This document shows positions 31,001 through 43,100 of a stretch of DNA of 64,000 nucleotides, piece after piece. The translations under genes and the position numbers were made by a program. The notes under the pieces are model-generated. The model had not been told where the DNA came from and made no database searches. It worked only from the letters and a program-made list of their open reading frames with translations. How positions within the stretch are numbered: the stretch's first letter is position 1; every line of letters starts with the position of its first letter. Location of the stretch: contig CM077116.1 in the NCBI GenBank assembly GCA_039619475.1, positions 278,767,258 through 278,831,257 of the forward strand, given 5' to 3'. Origin of the DNA: Icerya purchasi (lineage: Eukaryota; Arthropoda; Insecta; Hemiptera; Monophlebidae).

Positions 31001-32050
31001 AATCTAATAGCCAGGTAAACTGCTTTTCATCTCTTACAATTTTATTTAATTCTTCGCATTTTGCGAATATTTTTTTTAAATTGAATTTTCAAAATTTTTA
31101 ATTAAAATAAAAGGTAATGTAAGCAAGAAATGTGTTCCAAATTTTGTGATTATTAAAATGAAATATCAACAAAACTTAAATTTATCCATTTTTAAGATGT
31201 ATTTACAAAAATTAAAAAAACAGCGAACAACTTATGTTAATTCTATTTAGATACAAAAATTTCTTGAATTCAAACGATCCGCCTCGATTATTACTTATTC
31301 TTTCTGTAAATAATAAAAAAGTTATTAAAAACATCTCATCTTTTGTAAATAACCAATCATTTTTACTACTAATCAATAATCTTTAACGCTTTTTCTTCAG
31401 CAAAACTTACATTTCATGATAAACAACTCGTTTATTATAAAATAAAATAAGAAAAAGCGAAATAAATATCAATAATGCGAATGAAAATTTTTAATTCTGT
31501 AGAACAAACTTATTCTTTGACAACAATTAAACAGAAAATCTGAAAAGTATTTTTACGTCAATACTATGCTAGTTAGTTCGTTGTAAAGAAGTTTTCACAT
31601 AACTTTTATATTATTTTGTGCTGTATTTAGAAATAATAATTTTAAAAAAATTATAATTTAATATATATATATGTATAAAGATGTATCTCGCCATATATGG
31701 AGCCGAAAATTGAACAACGAAAACTGACAAAATACAAATAATATTTTTAGAAAATAAAAATTATTTAGTTAAATAATAAACGTGTCAAGTTAAAGCCAGA
31801 ATAGAAGTACTCTTGGTCGTCGGTGGTGTCACGTTTTCGTCGACATTCTTAACAAATTATAAATTGGTGATAAAAATAATCAGTTTAAAAACTTACAAGT
31901 TAATTCTGAAAAATAAGTGAAAAACTTACAGATTTTCGAATGTCAAAATTGTGCAGAACTTGGTTAAAACAAAAAAATTCGAAATCCGTCAACAATGTAG
32001 AAATAATCGATAAAAACGTAGAGAAGTAAAAAATATGAATCCAGGATCTA
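28061..32050. other. Long AT-rich stretch, no gene recognised
   Basis: About 28560-28690 holds the non-coding phrase AAATCGGTTCAGCCGTTCTC, which I associate with Helitron-type non-coding sequence, so the relic may extend to about 28700. Poly-A runs occur near 28384, 29719 and 30738. Diverged copies of a block containing GATGTGCTCCAAAGTTGGGG (30585) seem to recur near 31127. Short open frames have no recognisable motif. I see no exon I can support. Confidence 0.45.
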
Positions 32051-32054
32051 AGCC

Positions 32055-35000
32055 AGTAGAGTTTCAAATATTGAACAGTTGCTTATAACTAAAGTGCAGT
32101 CTGTAATACGAGTAGGTAGAACAAAATCACGTGGATTTCTAGGTCAACATGCATGCAAGGAGAACATAATCAATATTGGGCAAGAGGTCGCAGCTCGGAT
32201 ACCACCGTTGTTGGGAACGAAAATTGTTAGACAAGAATCTTTGAATGAACATAGAGATTTTTATACGTTAGACGAGATCAAATCATAGCTACCTTAATTT
32301 TTTTCAAACTTAGTAATCCTTATTACGCTGATATTATTACTGCTGATCAAGAGCGTATTTCGCAACTTCCTATTAATGATAATATTTCTAATAAAATTTC
32401 ATCGGGTTGAGGTATCAGAACTGGATAAACAAAACGAACTAGAAAATGTTTATGAAATTATCATACTAAATGACGTCAAATTTGAAGAATTTGATCGTAT
32501 TTACGATAATGTTAATAATGTAATTCCATAACGTCGTCAATGAATTTAAATGCGAAGGATACATCACAATGGCTTTTCCAGCATTATTTCCATATGGTTC
32601 AGCGATATTGAATGATTATTCTCGCCTTAATAATATAAAATGAATAGTGCTAGAATGCTTTCAACTTTGATACAATATAAGGACAAACACTTTATTCACA
32701 ATTTCGGATCCCGTTTTTTTACATTGAATTTAGTTCAACAACACGACGCTATCAAGCGAGGTTCGACGTATTCAAAAAAATAAAAATTTAATTAATCTGT
32801 AGAGAAACTAAAAGAGTGTATGATAAACAATACACAGATAGTGAAAGATTTTTATTATTGGTGTTCTAAAATTCGAGGATCAACTTATTTCTGGTTTCAA
32901 AGACGAGATGATCTAGAATGCGCGATAAATCAGTGTAATAATAATAATTATGATTTCCTGCAAACAGCTTTTATAACATTGAGTGCTGCTGATCTGTGTT
33001 GGCCTTATTAGTACAGGATTTTTGGGCTATCGTTTTGAACGAGAATTATTGAATGAATCTCAGATTACAAAGATTAGAATTCATAAGTGAAAATTCATTA
33101 ATCGTTGAAGAATATTTTGTATCTCGAGCTACTACATTTATTAAAAAAGTAGCGTGTAAACGATATGAAAAACCAATTACTGGTTTGGTTTCGATTTTTT
33201 CACTGTCATGGCTTATGTTAGTTGCGCAGTCTTCCTTGGATCGAAGGTACTCCTAACTATAAAAAATTTTGATACCACTTCTGAGCAAAAGCTTCTTGAA
33301 GTCAAAACTTTTCATGATAATCTTGTGAGTGCTCATAACCCATTGCCAATTGTTCCACCAGCAGCTGTTCACCCATCTTGCATTAAATTTACGGATGTTG
33401 AAATTAATGATGACTACAGTACATCTAAATTGTTAAATCGATTTAAACGACATATAAAAAGGAACCAAAGAATATTATTTTAAAACGAAATGTTAATAAA
33501 ATCGTCTGCGGTTTCCAATTTCCTAAAACAATACAAGAGGTCTCAATGTTATTAAGAAATAATAAAGGACGTTCGGTGCACACTCCTGCAAGAAATGAGG
33601 AAAAACTTAACCAGTACAACTCCTTTTATTACATGAACTTGGAGAGCGAATACAGATTTTCTGGTCATTACATCACTGCATGCAGTGGAAAAGCGCATAT
33701 CAAAGTACACTTTAAAATCAGAGCCTACTTCTAAAAACGTACTCAAAATGTTTGAAATCGTTCGATCCAATAATTGAAAATCATGGATGAGAAAGATAGT
33801 GGAGCTCATGAACCTTGTCATTTACTTTTGAGTATTCCACTATTTCATTACACAAGAAATTTTCGAATAATTTGCAATCAAATTAAAGAATTATGTAACA
33901 ATTCAAGAAAATAAAGATAAAGTTACTAGTTTGTGATTGGTAAAATGTTTCAAAATATGGAAAATATCATTTATTAGAATTTACTAAAAGGGCTAGAAAT
34001 AGAATTATAACATGCAGAACAAATAAATACTATAAGTTTATCTTAAAATTAGCAAAAATAGTAGTGAATCAAACTGAACTATTTTTAAACAACATTTAAT
34101 GTTACATAAACCAAGGCGAAGTGAACAAGATTTAAGAAGCAATAAGGAAACTTGGAAGAGCGCATTTAAACAGAATAATATGATACAACTTCTGCCTTTT
34201 AAACGATCATTTCGAACGTGGAAATAGTGATAACACAATGATTTTGGATGGCCGTTGCTGCAGTTTTGTCTAATAATTTACCAGTTCATGTTGCCCTCGG
34301 TAGCCGAGATATCGACATACTTCACTAAAAGATAATACAAAATTTATTAAACGATTCGAAGAAATGGTTACAAGTCAAAACGAACTCACTGAATCCTTAA
34401 ATATATTAATTTCAATGAGTAACAAATTACGCCATTGCCTATTTTGGAAAAACAGTTAGCGAATTATCATAAATTTCCTAAATAAGCTTGCAATCATTCG
34501 AGGAAAAGCTGGAACAAGCAACAGTTCTTACTTTCATTGCAGTGCTCCTCTTCTGATGGCTCCTACTGGAGTTGCAGCAAATACTGCAAATGGCCAAACA
34601 CTCCGCTTATCTCTAAGAATACCTGATTCAAGAAATATTCGACTACAACGCAACAGAGAAGCAAAAATTAATTTTCAAGGAAATCTTAAGGGTATAAAAT
34701 TTGTTTTCAAAATATGCTTAGATTAAATTTATTACTTAAATTAGATCAGAGATCAAGAGATACCAAGCCTCAATCTACAAATCCTTTGTTTACCGGACGA
34801 CACGGTGGATATATTTAGTAGGAGATTGGTCACAACTTCCTCCCGCAGGTAATTTTAGTTTATGTAACTTTGAAAAAAATGTTAACACTAATTCTGGTAA
34901 GTTTATTATTCGTATGGTTAAAAAAAAAAAAAAAAACTTTTTTTAATACAAATTACGAGACAGCTTGGTGAAGAGCAAAGAACTTTCAGAGAAACACTAA

Positions 35001-35725
35001 ACAAAATTTCAAATGGAACAATATCACCGATATCGATTTTCAACTTTTATCTTCTCAGTTTTATGTTAATAACATTAAAAATAATTCTTTTAAAAATACA
35101 GTATATATTTTGGAAAAATGCTAACATTGATAAATTTAATTAGGAACAATTAGAAAATAAGCAATCTATCTCCTCAGAGCTCAAGGATTGTGCGCTGAAT
35201 TACGTTTATGTAAAAAGGTACAACAATACTATAAAGAAATAATATCTGGATAGAAAAAAGGTCTTACGAATGGATCAGTAGGTATGGTGACTGACATCAT
35301 GTATGATCCTTCAATTCAATTTGAAGTTTATAATGAAAACATGTAATTATGCATATTAGTTCATTTTGAAAAATATACTGGGCCAACACCTTGATTCAGT
35401 TTCAGTTATATCAATTACTTATTTATTAAAAAAACAAGGCATTTCTTGCACAAAAAAAAAAAAAAACCTATCATGCCTGGATTTGCTGTTAGCAGTCATA
35501 GATCCCAAACTATCACATTAGATAAAGCAATCGTTGATATTGGTAAGAAAGAATTTCAAGTGGGTAGTGGGTCCAACTTACAGATGAGTTACTTATACAA
35601 GCCTCTTTCAATATAGATTGTTTAATAAAAATCAACACCAACTCTTCGATGGGATCACGATGGAATGAGTTGTAAAGACTGTTAAAAATAACCAATGAGA
35701 ATATCGCACCATAAGATATTGTAGA
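32055..35725 (+). pseudogene. Helitron replicase (Rep-helicase), eroded
   Basis: Plus-strand fragments follow the order of an animal Helitron polyprotein. Pre-Rep: EQLLITKVQSVIRVGRTKSR and NPYYADIITADQERISQLPI. Helitron-like N domain: GYITMAFPALFPYGSAILND, HFIHNFGSRFFTLNLVQQHD, IVKDFYYWCSKIRGSTYFWF and ITLSAADLCWP. Rep region: TTSEQKLLEVKTFHDNLVSA, STSKLLNRFKRHIKRN and LESEYRFSGHYITACSGKAH. Helicase: APTGVAANTANGQTLRLSLR, a WSQLPPAG motif (about 34827-34852), TFRETLNKISNGTISP, GLTNGSVGMVTDIMYDPSIQ, and near the end ITLDKAIVDIGKKEFQVG and CLIKINTNSSMGSRWNEL. Frameshifts and stops occur throughout, and part of the helicase front (with Walker A) is missing. The catalytic Tyr pair of Rep is not preserved. 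I could not define the termini. Confidence 0.82.
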
Positions 35726-36945
35726 CTTTTTTTTGTCTTTCATCGTGTCAATTTTTTATTTTAATAAAATATATGATTCTGTTATATTGTATTACATAAT
35801 ATTCACATAATAAAATTTACCAACTGAGAAAATGTTCAAGTACTAATTTCTAAACAATTATTCATTACTGATCAAAAAATTCTAATAAATATATATTTAA
35901 AAGATAATTTTGTGATGAGGCTTCGCCCACTTTTCGTCCGCAAACACAGACACACTCGTCGGTTTTATTTTTGTTGTAGTCAATAATATTAGAAGATCAG
36001 CTATTAAAAACACTGATATTTTTAATGTTTGAACTGTTGCAATCGAATACATTATTTCTGTGTACATTTCAAAATAAAAGTTTTACTTAATTTTGAGAAT
36101 CTAATATAATTAAGGAATTTATATTTACCGGTAAAGTTTAGGTCAATAATATCTCTAAATTCATTCTTGTTTGCTCAATAATTTTTGCAGTTCGTTTTTT
36201 ATACGTTTAAAGTACTCGTTTATCACGATTTTTCTTTTTCATTTTGTTATTCCAAGTATGATAAATTATATAAAATCTTTTAGAAACGACTCAAAATTTT
36301 TGAACACAACGTGGAATACCAAAATATTCTTTATATAAGATAACATCTTCTTTTTCTCCGCCTAGCTCACCATGCTAAAAGTCCGTAAAGTCCAGAATTT
36401 TTTTATCCCGTTGGAAAACGTCGTTGAAAGCGCAATTGCATGGACAAGCTTTGCTCTCAAAAAGGTGTTTCATTATTCGTATCTCACCGCAACTACATGT
36501 AGAACTTTTAATAATATTCCATCTCTTCACCCCTTTTTTGCTCAACCACTATTTTTAATTTATTATAAGATTTCCATCTGCGGTGGTAGTCTGGATCTGC
36601 ACCTTCGGAGAGTTTTTTGATGGTTCGATGTAACGATTCTATATAATTTTATTATGTTCCCCTTTGCAAGTAAGGAACATCCTCCACATAATGTTCCTGA
36701 TAACAGTAACTCAAATGATATTGGATATTTTCGAAATAAAGATTTTTGCGCTGTTGGCTAATTCTCATAACGCGGAGAACTTGATCGTAAGTATAATTTT
36801 ACATACAATCGGGCAAAATTTAAGCTTAAACTTTTAACAGCAATAAACTCAATACAGGACAAAAATTAACTTTAAAATATAAGAACAAAAAAACTAATAA
36901 AACGTTTTACATTACCTTCCGATTATCATTGAGCTAGAATACGGT
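35726..36945. other. Downstream flank of the WDR76-like gene
   Basis: No gene recognised. On the minus strand this is immediately 3' of the WDR76-like stop codon. A possible AATAAA polyadenylation signal (plus-strand TTTATT) lies near 36647, unproven. Confidence 0.4.
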
Positions 36946-37137
36946 TTACGAATTATCACTATCACATCCGAATTGAAATTCATTATTCGGAGAAAAAACG
37001 TGCATTTCTCCGGCCGCGTTACCTCCGACCAACAAAGGTAATGAAGGATGAGCAGTGATGAGCGGACAATACGATGTCATAAAATCAGAAGTAAGCTGGT
37101 GGAAACGATTACTGCTTTGAGCCGAATAAATTTCGAT
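36946..37137 (-). CDS. WDR76: WDR76-like gene, last exon
   Basis: Acceptor TTTTTAG at 37138-37139, phase 0. It encodes IEIYSAQSSNRFHQLTSDF, TAHPSLPLLVGGNAAGEMHV and an acidic tail ending CDSDNS, stop at 36946-36948. This is the final blade of the propeller and aligns without gaps to the C-terminus of vertebrate WDR76 as I remember it. 64 codons including the stop. Confidence 0.85.
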   Translation of the reverse strand: MEIYSAQSSNRFHQLTSDFMTSYCPLITAHPSLPLLVGGNAAGEMHVFSPNNEFQFGCDSDNS

Positions 37138-40100
37138 CTAAAAATTAACATTTGCAAAATAGTGATTACCATTATTTTGTGTCTAACAGAAGTAATAATT
37201 AGAATTTTATCGCGAAGAAAAATAAAAGTTTAAACTTCAAATTAATTACGAAAACATACAAGATTTAAAAAAATATTTTATTTTCAAAAAAATAAAAATA
37301 AATAAATGTTAGGGAGCTTCGACACCTGCTGGCTTTGCTTACTAATCTTCAAAGAAGGCCCCACTCTGCAGCATTGTTAATTGTAATAAAACTAATTTAT
37401 TCTGAAGTTTAATGCTCTCATATTCTCAATTTTTAATTACAATATTTTTGACTATTTCATTATGGTAATGTAAATTATTGCACGATTTCCATAATTTTCA
37501 GCTAACACCGCTAAGACGCAACGCAAACGAAGCGAACAGGAATTATCAAACGTTATTCGAATGTTCTTAATTTTTAGTTATTTCCGACTATTAATATTGA
37601 AATAATTTTCAAAAATTTTTAAATAAAATGTAGAAGAAAAAACAATTAAAATACCAAATAGTTGGTCAAATTTTGTTTATTAATAGAGAGAAATAAAATT
37701 TAAAAAAAAAAAAACAACAAATAAATAAAAATCGAGCATGTAGTAAACTGATAAATTTTATCACTAAATTTTAACCCCTAATAAGTTCACATTCGATATT
37801 GAAGGTATACGTTTTACAATGCATTAATAAATTTAAACGAAAATCAGAGATGCATTAATACGCTGTTGGAAATGATTTTTCTATCACTAAATTAATTAGA
37901 AAATGTTTTCAAGCATTATAATCAGTGGCGGATCCATGGGGGGGACACCCCCCCACAGAACTAAAGCCTCTATGAAAAAATTTGTTATAACCGAGAAACT
38001 TAATTTATACTATAAACGATTTGTATAAATGTTACCTATGGATTTTAATAATTAATATTTAATACTGTTCTCTAGTAAAACTATTAATGTAACGTTTTTA
38101 TTTTATTCTAAACCCAACTGCCATCGATCTTTTGCCTTTCTTATTTATTTTTAATTTTTATTTTGTAACGTAAATGAAAATAGATCAAAGATAAATATAT
38201 ATATATATATATATTTGTTGTACTTGCTCACGAACAAAGAATTCGGATCGGATTACTAACAAAAATAAAAAAGAAGTAAACTCTAATAAAAATACTATCT
38301 TTCTTACTATTTCTAAACCACCATTTTAGCTAGAATTTTATAATTTCGTTTTATTTTATATTTGCACTTGAAAATAATTAACGTAGAACTTCTGAACGGA
38401 AATTTATTTATTCTAGTACTTTAAACGGTTTTTGTAATTATATAATTCGCAGATCAGGCAGTAATTTCAAATCTAAAATTGTTGATTACGAAAGACGAGC
38501 ATTACGGACAAAATATAATTGAACATTTATTATAATCTACTAAATAGCATCTTGCTTAAAGATAATTTTACACGCAAAGCCTTTGAAAGCACAGTTTTAG
38601 AAGCCGCATGTTTTAAAACAGTTAAAAAATAAGAATAAATTGTAATTAGGTGTATTCGATTTTTGATTTCTCCTTTTTTACGTTTCTCCTATTTCATTTG
38701 TACACGCGTAAAAAATAAAAAAACTGATACTAACGCGTTTTGGTACAGACATAGATCCGACATGAAATAAATCTTCACGGTTGTGTAACCACTGTGCTCT
38801 AAACGGTGATAATCTTGGATAAATATTGCTGTCGTGTCTTATTTTCGATATCTCCGCTATTTATAAAAATATTGAAAATAATAATAATTGCATTATTAAA
38901 TTAATTGTTTCATTATTTACATCACATATTTGTAACACTTATTTTTCGTAAATTTTTGATATTCGTTATCTGAACAATACACTGATCGTTTTAATTTTCT
39001 GTTTTTTTTTTTTCTTTTTTTTGGCAAAAACATAAATTCGTCAAACAATTATAAAACAAGAAAACGTAAATTTAATAGAAATAAAAAAGGTAATAAGCCG
39101 TTAAAAAACAGGAGCATAGATAGGGAAAGGACGATTATTTACAAAATAATTAAAAACAATACTTTAACAAAAAGAAAATTATGATATCATGAAAGAACAG
39201 ACTTAAAAATAACTATTTAACGTATCCTTTAGATTATTATGTTTTTAATTTATAAAATAATAACACAAATACATATTTCCGTTTAGCTGTGTTAACCTTG
39301 TTAGAATGATGTAATGAGAAAAAAGCTGAATTTAAGAATGAATTATAATAATAAACAAATGACTCAGCTTTATCTTTATGTGCTACGGTGTTATCAATTT
39401 ATGGATTGTATGTTGAATGCGAGCAGAATTTCTAGTGATTTTTCAAAGGGTGCTGTTACTAGGAAATAATGTTTTTAGATTATTATTTCAATTGCTATTA
39501 CAGTACTAAAGAAGTTTTTCTTTCACAAAGCATATAAGAGTATTAAAACAGTTCTATATATATCGATTAAACCTACTTTATTGTTTACGACAGTAATTTT
39601 TTAATTTAACCATTGTGTTCGCACCCGGGTGAATACCACAGTGCATTTTTTTGAATGGAACTTGGTCAAAAGTAGGAATTTCGGCCAAAACCTCCGGATC
39701 GTCGTCATTTAACTCAATTGTAAACAGGTAATTTGTTTAGAATAAAAAATAACGAAAATTACTAAGAAAAAATCGAGTGTAAAGTATAGATACATCATGG
39801 AGGCACATGAGTACCCACCCAAAAAAAAAAAAAAAACTTTTTGCCTGGATTATTGATTTGGAATAGTTTTATTTAATTTTTTTACATCAAATATGTTTTA
39901 AGATGGTACGGAATACAAAAAAAAAGTGTGGAAAATTAATTAGCCTCTGCATTCGTGACATTTCGCGAAGGATGTAGCATGTTCATCGCAGACAGGTTTG
40001 TTGCAATCGCAGCATGTCTTTCGTGTCTTTCTCCTTCTCATTATTGTTGCTTTCTAACAAATATGACAGAAGCCAGTGACTTTGATCCTCCCTGACTTAT

Positions 40101-43100
40101 CTCTTTCATTAGCAGAACCTGGAGCGATTTCAACGGGGTTTAGTGCCTGCTCGATCACACTTTCAATGACAATTTTTCGCATTATTTGAACATTTTGCGA
40201 TCGATTCTCAATTTCTGGTTTTGCGAGTTCTTCATTCAACTGTCGCATGAATAGTCGTCGTTGGTTTTTTCTCCTCGGAAGCATCTTGTTGTATTCGTAA
40301 TAAATCAAATGGGACGCGAGTGAACTAATATCCAGCATGTTGAAAAACATAGCTACCGGCCATCTCAGAGTACGACGTTGTGTAGTGTATCGAGTGCACA
40401 TTTGATCCATGGTATCAACGACAGCTGAAATAAATTTGCGTTCAGCATTGTCTAAAGATCACGGATTGGAGCTGCTTTGTCTTCTCTGATACGTTACTGG
40501 CGTATATTGGCATCATCGAATCTAGTAAAACGCATATAATGTTCCGAAACCGGTTAAGTGTCCCATCGTCGGTCTATAGAGGGAATATGGATTTCCGTAC
40601 CAAATATCACTTGTACGATCAGTATTTGAATTGTTCGCGCCAGAGCAAATCAAATAGCTATGAACGGTTACATTTCTCGCACAGTAACGGGCTTCCATTC
40701 TCTTTGTGAATTTGGATGCGCTGCATTTTTTTATCTACGAAAACTACATTGGCGGAGAAAAATGAGTCCTAAACAAATGGCTCCCGGAAGAAGAACACCA
40801 TAATCAGTGAGTCAATAACAATTGGCGTCTGGAAACAGGGACATTTAGGATTCTCGTAGAATATCGGCTTTTATCAATAATGACGTCTATAGAAATTAAC
40901 GTTTAGAAAGCTATTGCAGGGTTGTAATCTTCATAAAAAACGGAGAAACATAAGAGGTGGGTACTCGGGGGTACCCGGGTGCGTAACAACCCAGGTAAAG
41001 TTGGGTGCGAACACAAGGGTTAACTAGCATAGCAGATGGAACGGGAAAAGAGACTGTAGGTTATTAGTGTTATTTGCGGTATATTCTAATGAGCTGATTT
41101 TAAAGTAGTATCAGCAAGAAGGCTAAACAAATTTTCGACATAATCAGGGGCGAGAGGGTGTTATTTTTATTATATTTTTCATATATCTTCTGTATTCGGT
41201 CCAGTTCGCATTCTTAAAATTATAAATGTGTACACATTCAGGGATAGTTCAAAGATTTGTTTATTTTATTATAAAATAAATAGGGTTAAGATTTGAACTT
41301 ACAGTGAAACAGGTGTAAAAATATAGGAAATGTTTCACATACTACTAGGCCGAGTATTATTACAGAAACAGTTTTAAGCTTAAAATCACTTATCAGGACA
41401 ACTTTGATAGCAGAATGGGTAAAAAGGTCAGGTTTAAAATACACTGTTTGGTGGACAGCACGCAAAAGTAAAGACGAATGATATCAAACCGATGGTTTCC
41501 GCGTCGTTTACAGTTAAATTTTATACAGTATGACGTGCCCATTTGCCATTAACTAGAACAACTACATCATCTCCCTTTGCGTATTTCGTTCGTTTTTTAT
41601 ATTCCACATCCTGGGCAGTTTATAATTATCGCTGATTTTGTTTTCATCTAGAGAAATACAATCAATTCGCTATTCGCATATTACTAGATTTACTAATGCG
41701 GTGATTTTATTCCTAATGGAATTTTGTCTGCAAGCTAAAACTTTAATCTGTTTAGCGTTTCGTTAACTGAAAAATTTGTTAATAATTGAAGTTACCTTAA
41801 TGAAAATGTTCGAGTTTTACTTACCTTTAAAGGTAAATAGTATATATCTTTAACATATTTCTTAATTTTATTCAAATTAATAGACTTCATATTATGGTCG
41901 GAAATTTGCGGTGAAGTATTATTATTGTTATTATTTACGCGCAGCTTACATTACTAACATTACTACGATTACTAGTACTATCACTATTAATGATAGCATT
42001 GCTACCATCAGTTAAAATTTAGACGTACAACCCTCGTGCAATATTTGGATTGGGGCACTGAGTTGGATTTGGTTTCGAACGATTTTGAAGTACAGTGGAC
42101 ATTGTCTATCAACGCATGCTTATCATTGCGTTTAGCGCAGAAGATCGACTTTACGTTCACTTGTGAAATACATTGCATTACATTTTAGACGCTTAGATAT
42201 TGTGTACCGTAAATAGTGGATAAATATGATCAAAGAATTGACACGTGAAACATTGAGTGAATATATTTTTTTGTGTTTTACTTATTACATATAATAAAAC
42301 AATAGCCCGCCACGCACGTACGGTTTTGTCGGCAAACTTAACTGCCAGAAGTCTGGACCGTGGCGAAAACTATGCGGATTAAAACTGTAATTCGTTTTAG
42401 ACGGAAAATATGAGTCCACGGACTTGTCTGCAGGTAATCCTATACAGGTAACCTACAAGCCAGAACTGTCGCTGTTTATTAACGATGAAAAATAAACCCG
42501 CGGGAAAATCTGTCAAGCCAGAACTATACCGACTTAATTGCGTGTTTTAATGATGAAAAAAGTTGCTTGCCTTTATTAAAAGAATTCCGAGAAAATTAAG
42601 CTCTCGATTTCAGAAAATGTTTAAGGATAGATGCAAATACGTTTATTTATTATCTTTACTAAGAAGTAATTTAATAAAGAAGCATACAGTTATGAAAGAA
42701 GCCATGTCAGCAGAAGAACGTTTCATAGCTATAGGAAGACACAACTCATTATAGGGAATTACTGATAAATCCAAAACACAAAAAAAAATAAAAATTAAAT
42801 TAAAAATAATAATCGCACTGAAGTTGTAAAAAAAAAGGCAGTTTTAGAGTCCCAAGAAAGTCATGATGAAACCTCTGGCGCAATCTCTGAATAAACCTGC
42901 GCGCAAGTCCATAGACAAAACCGTGGTGTTTTAATTCGCGTGAGAGATAAGTTCGCCGGTTTAACCGTACAGATATCGTTACAGGTTAAGTCTGACGTCT
43001 CTCATTAAATTTAACGCTAAGTCATTTCCTGCATTTTCTAAAACCTGCGCGCAAGTCTGCGGAAAAACCCGTACGTGTATAGCAGGCTAATAACAGGATT

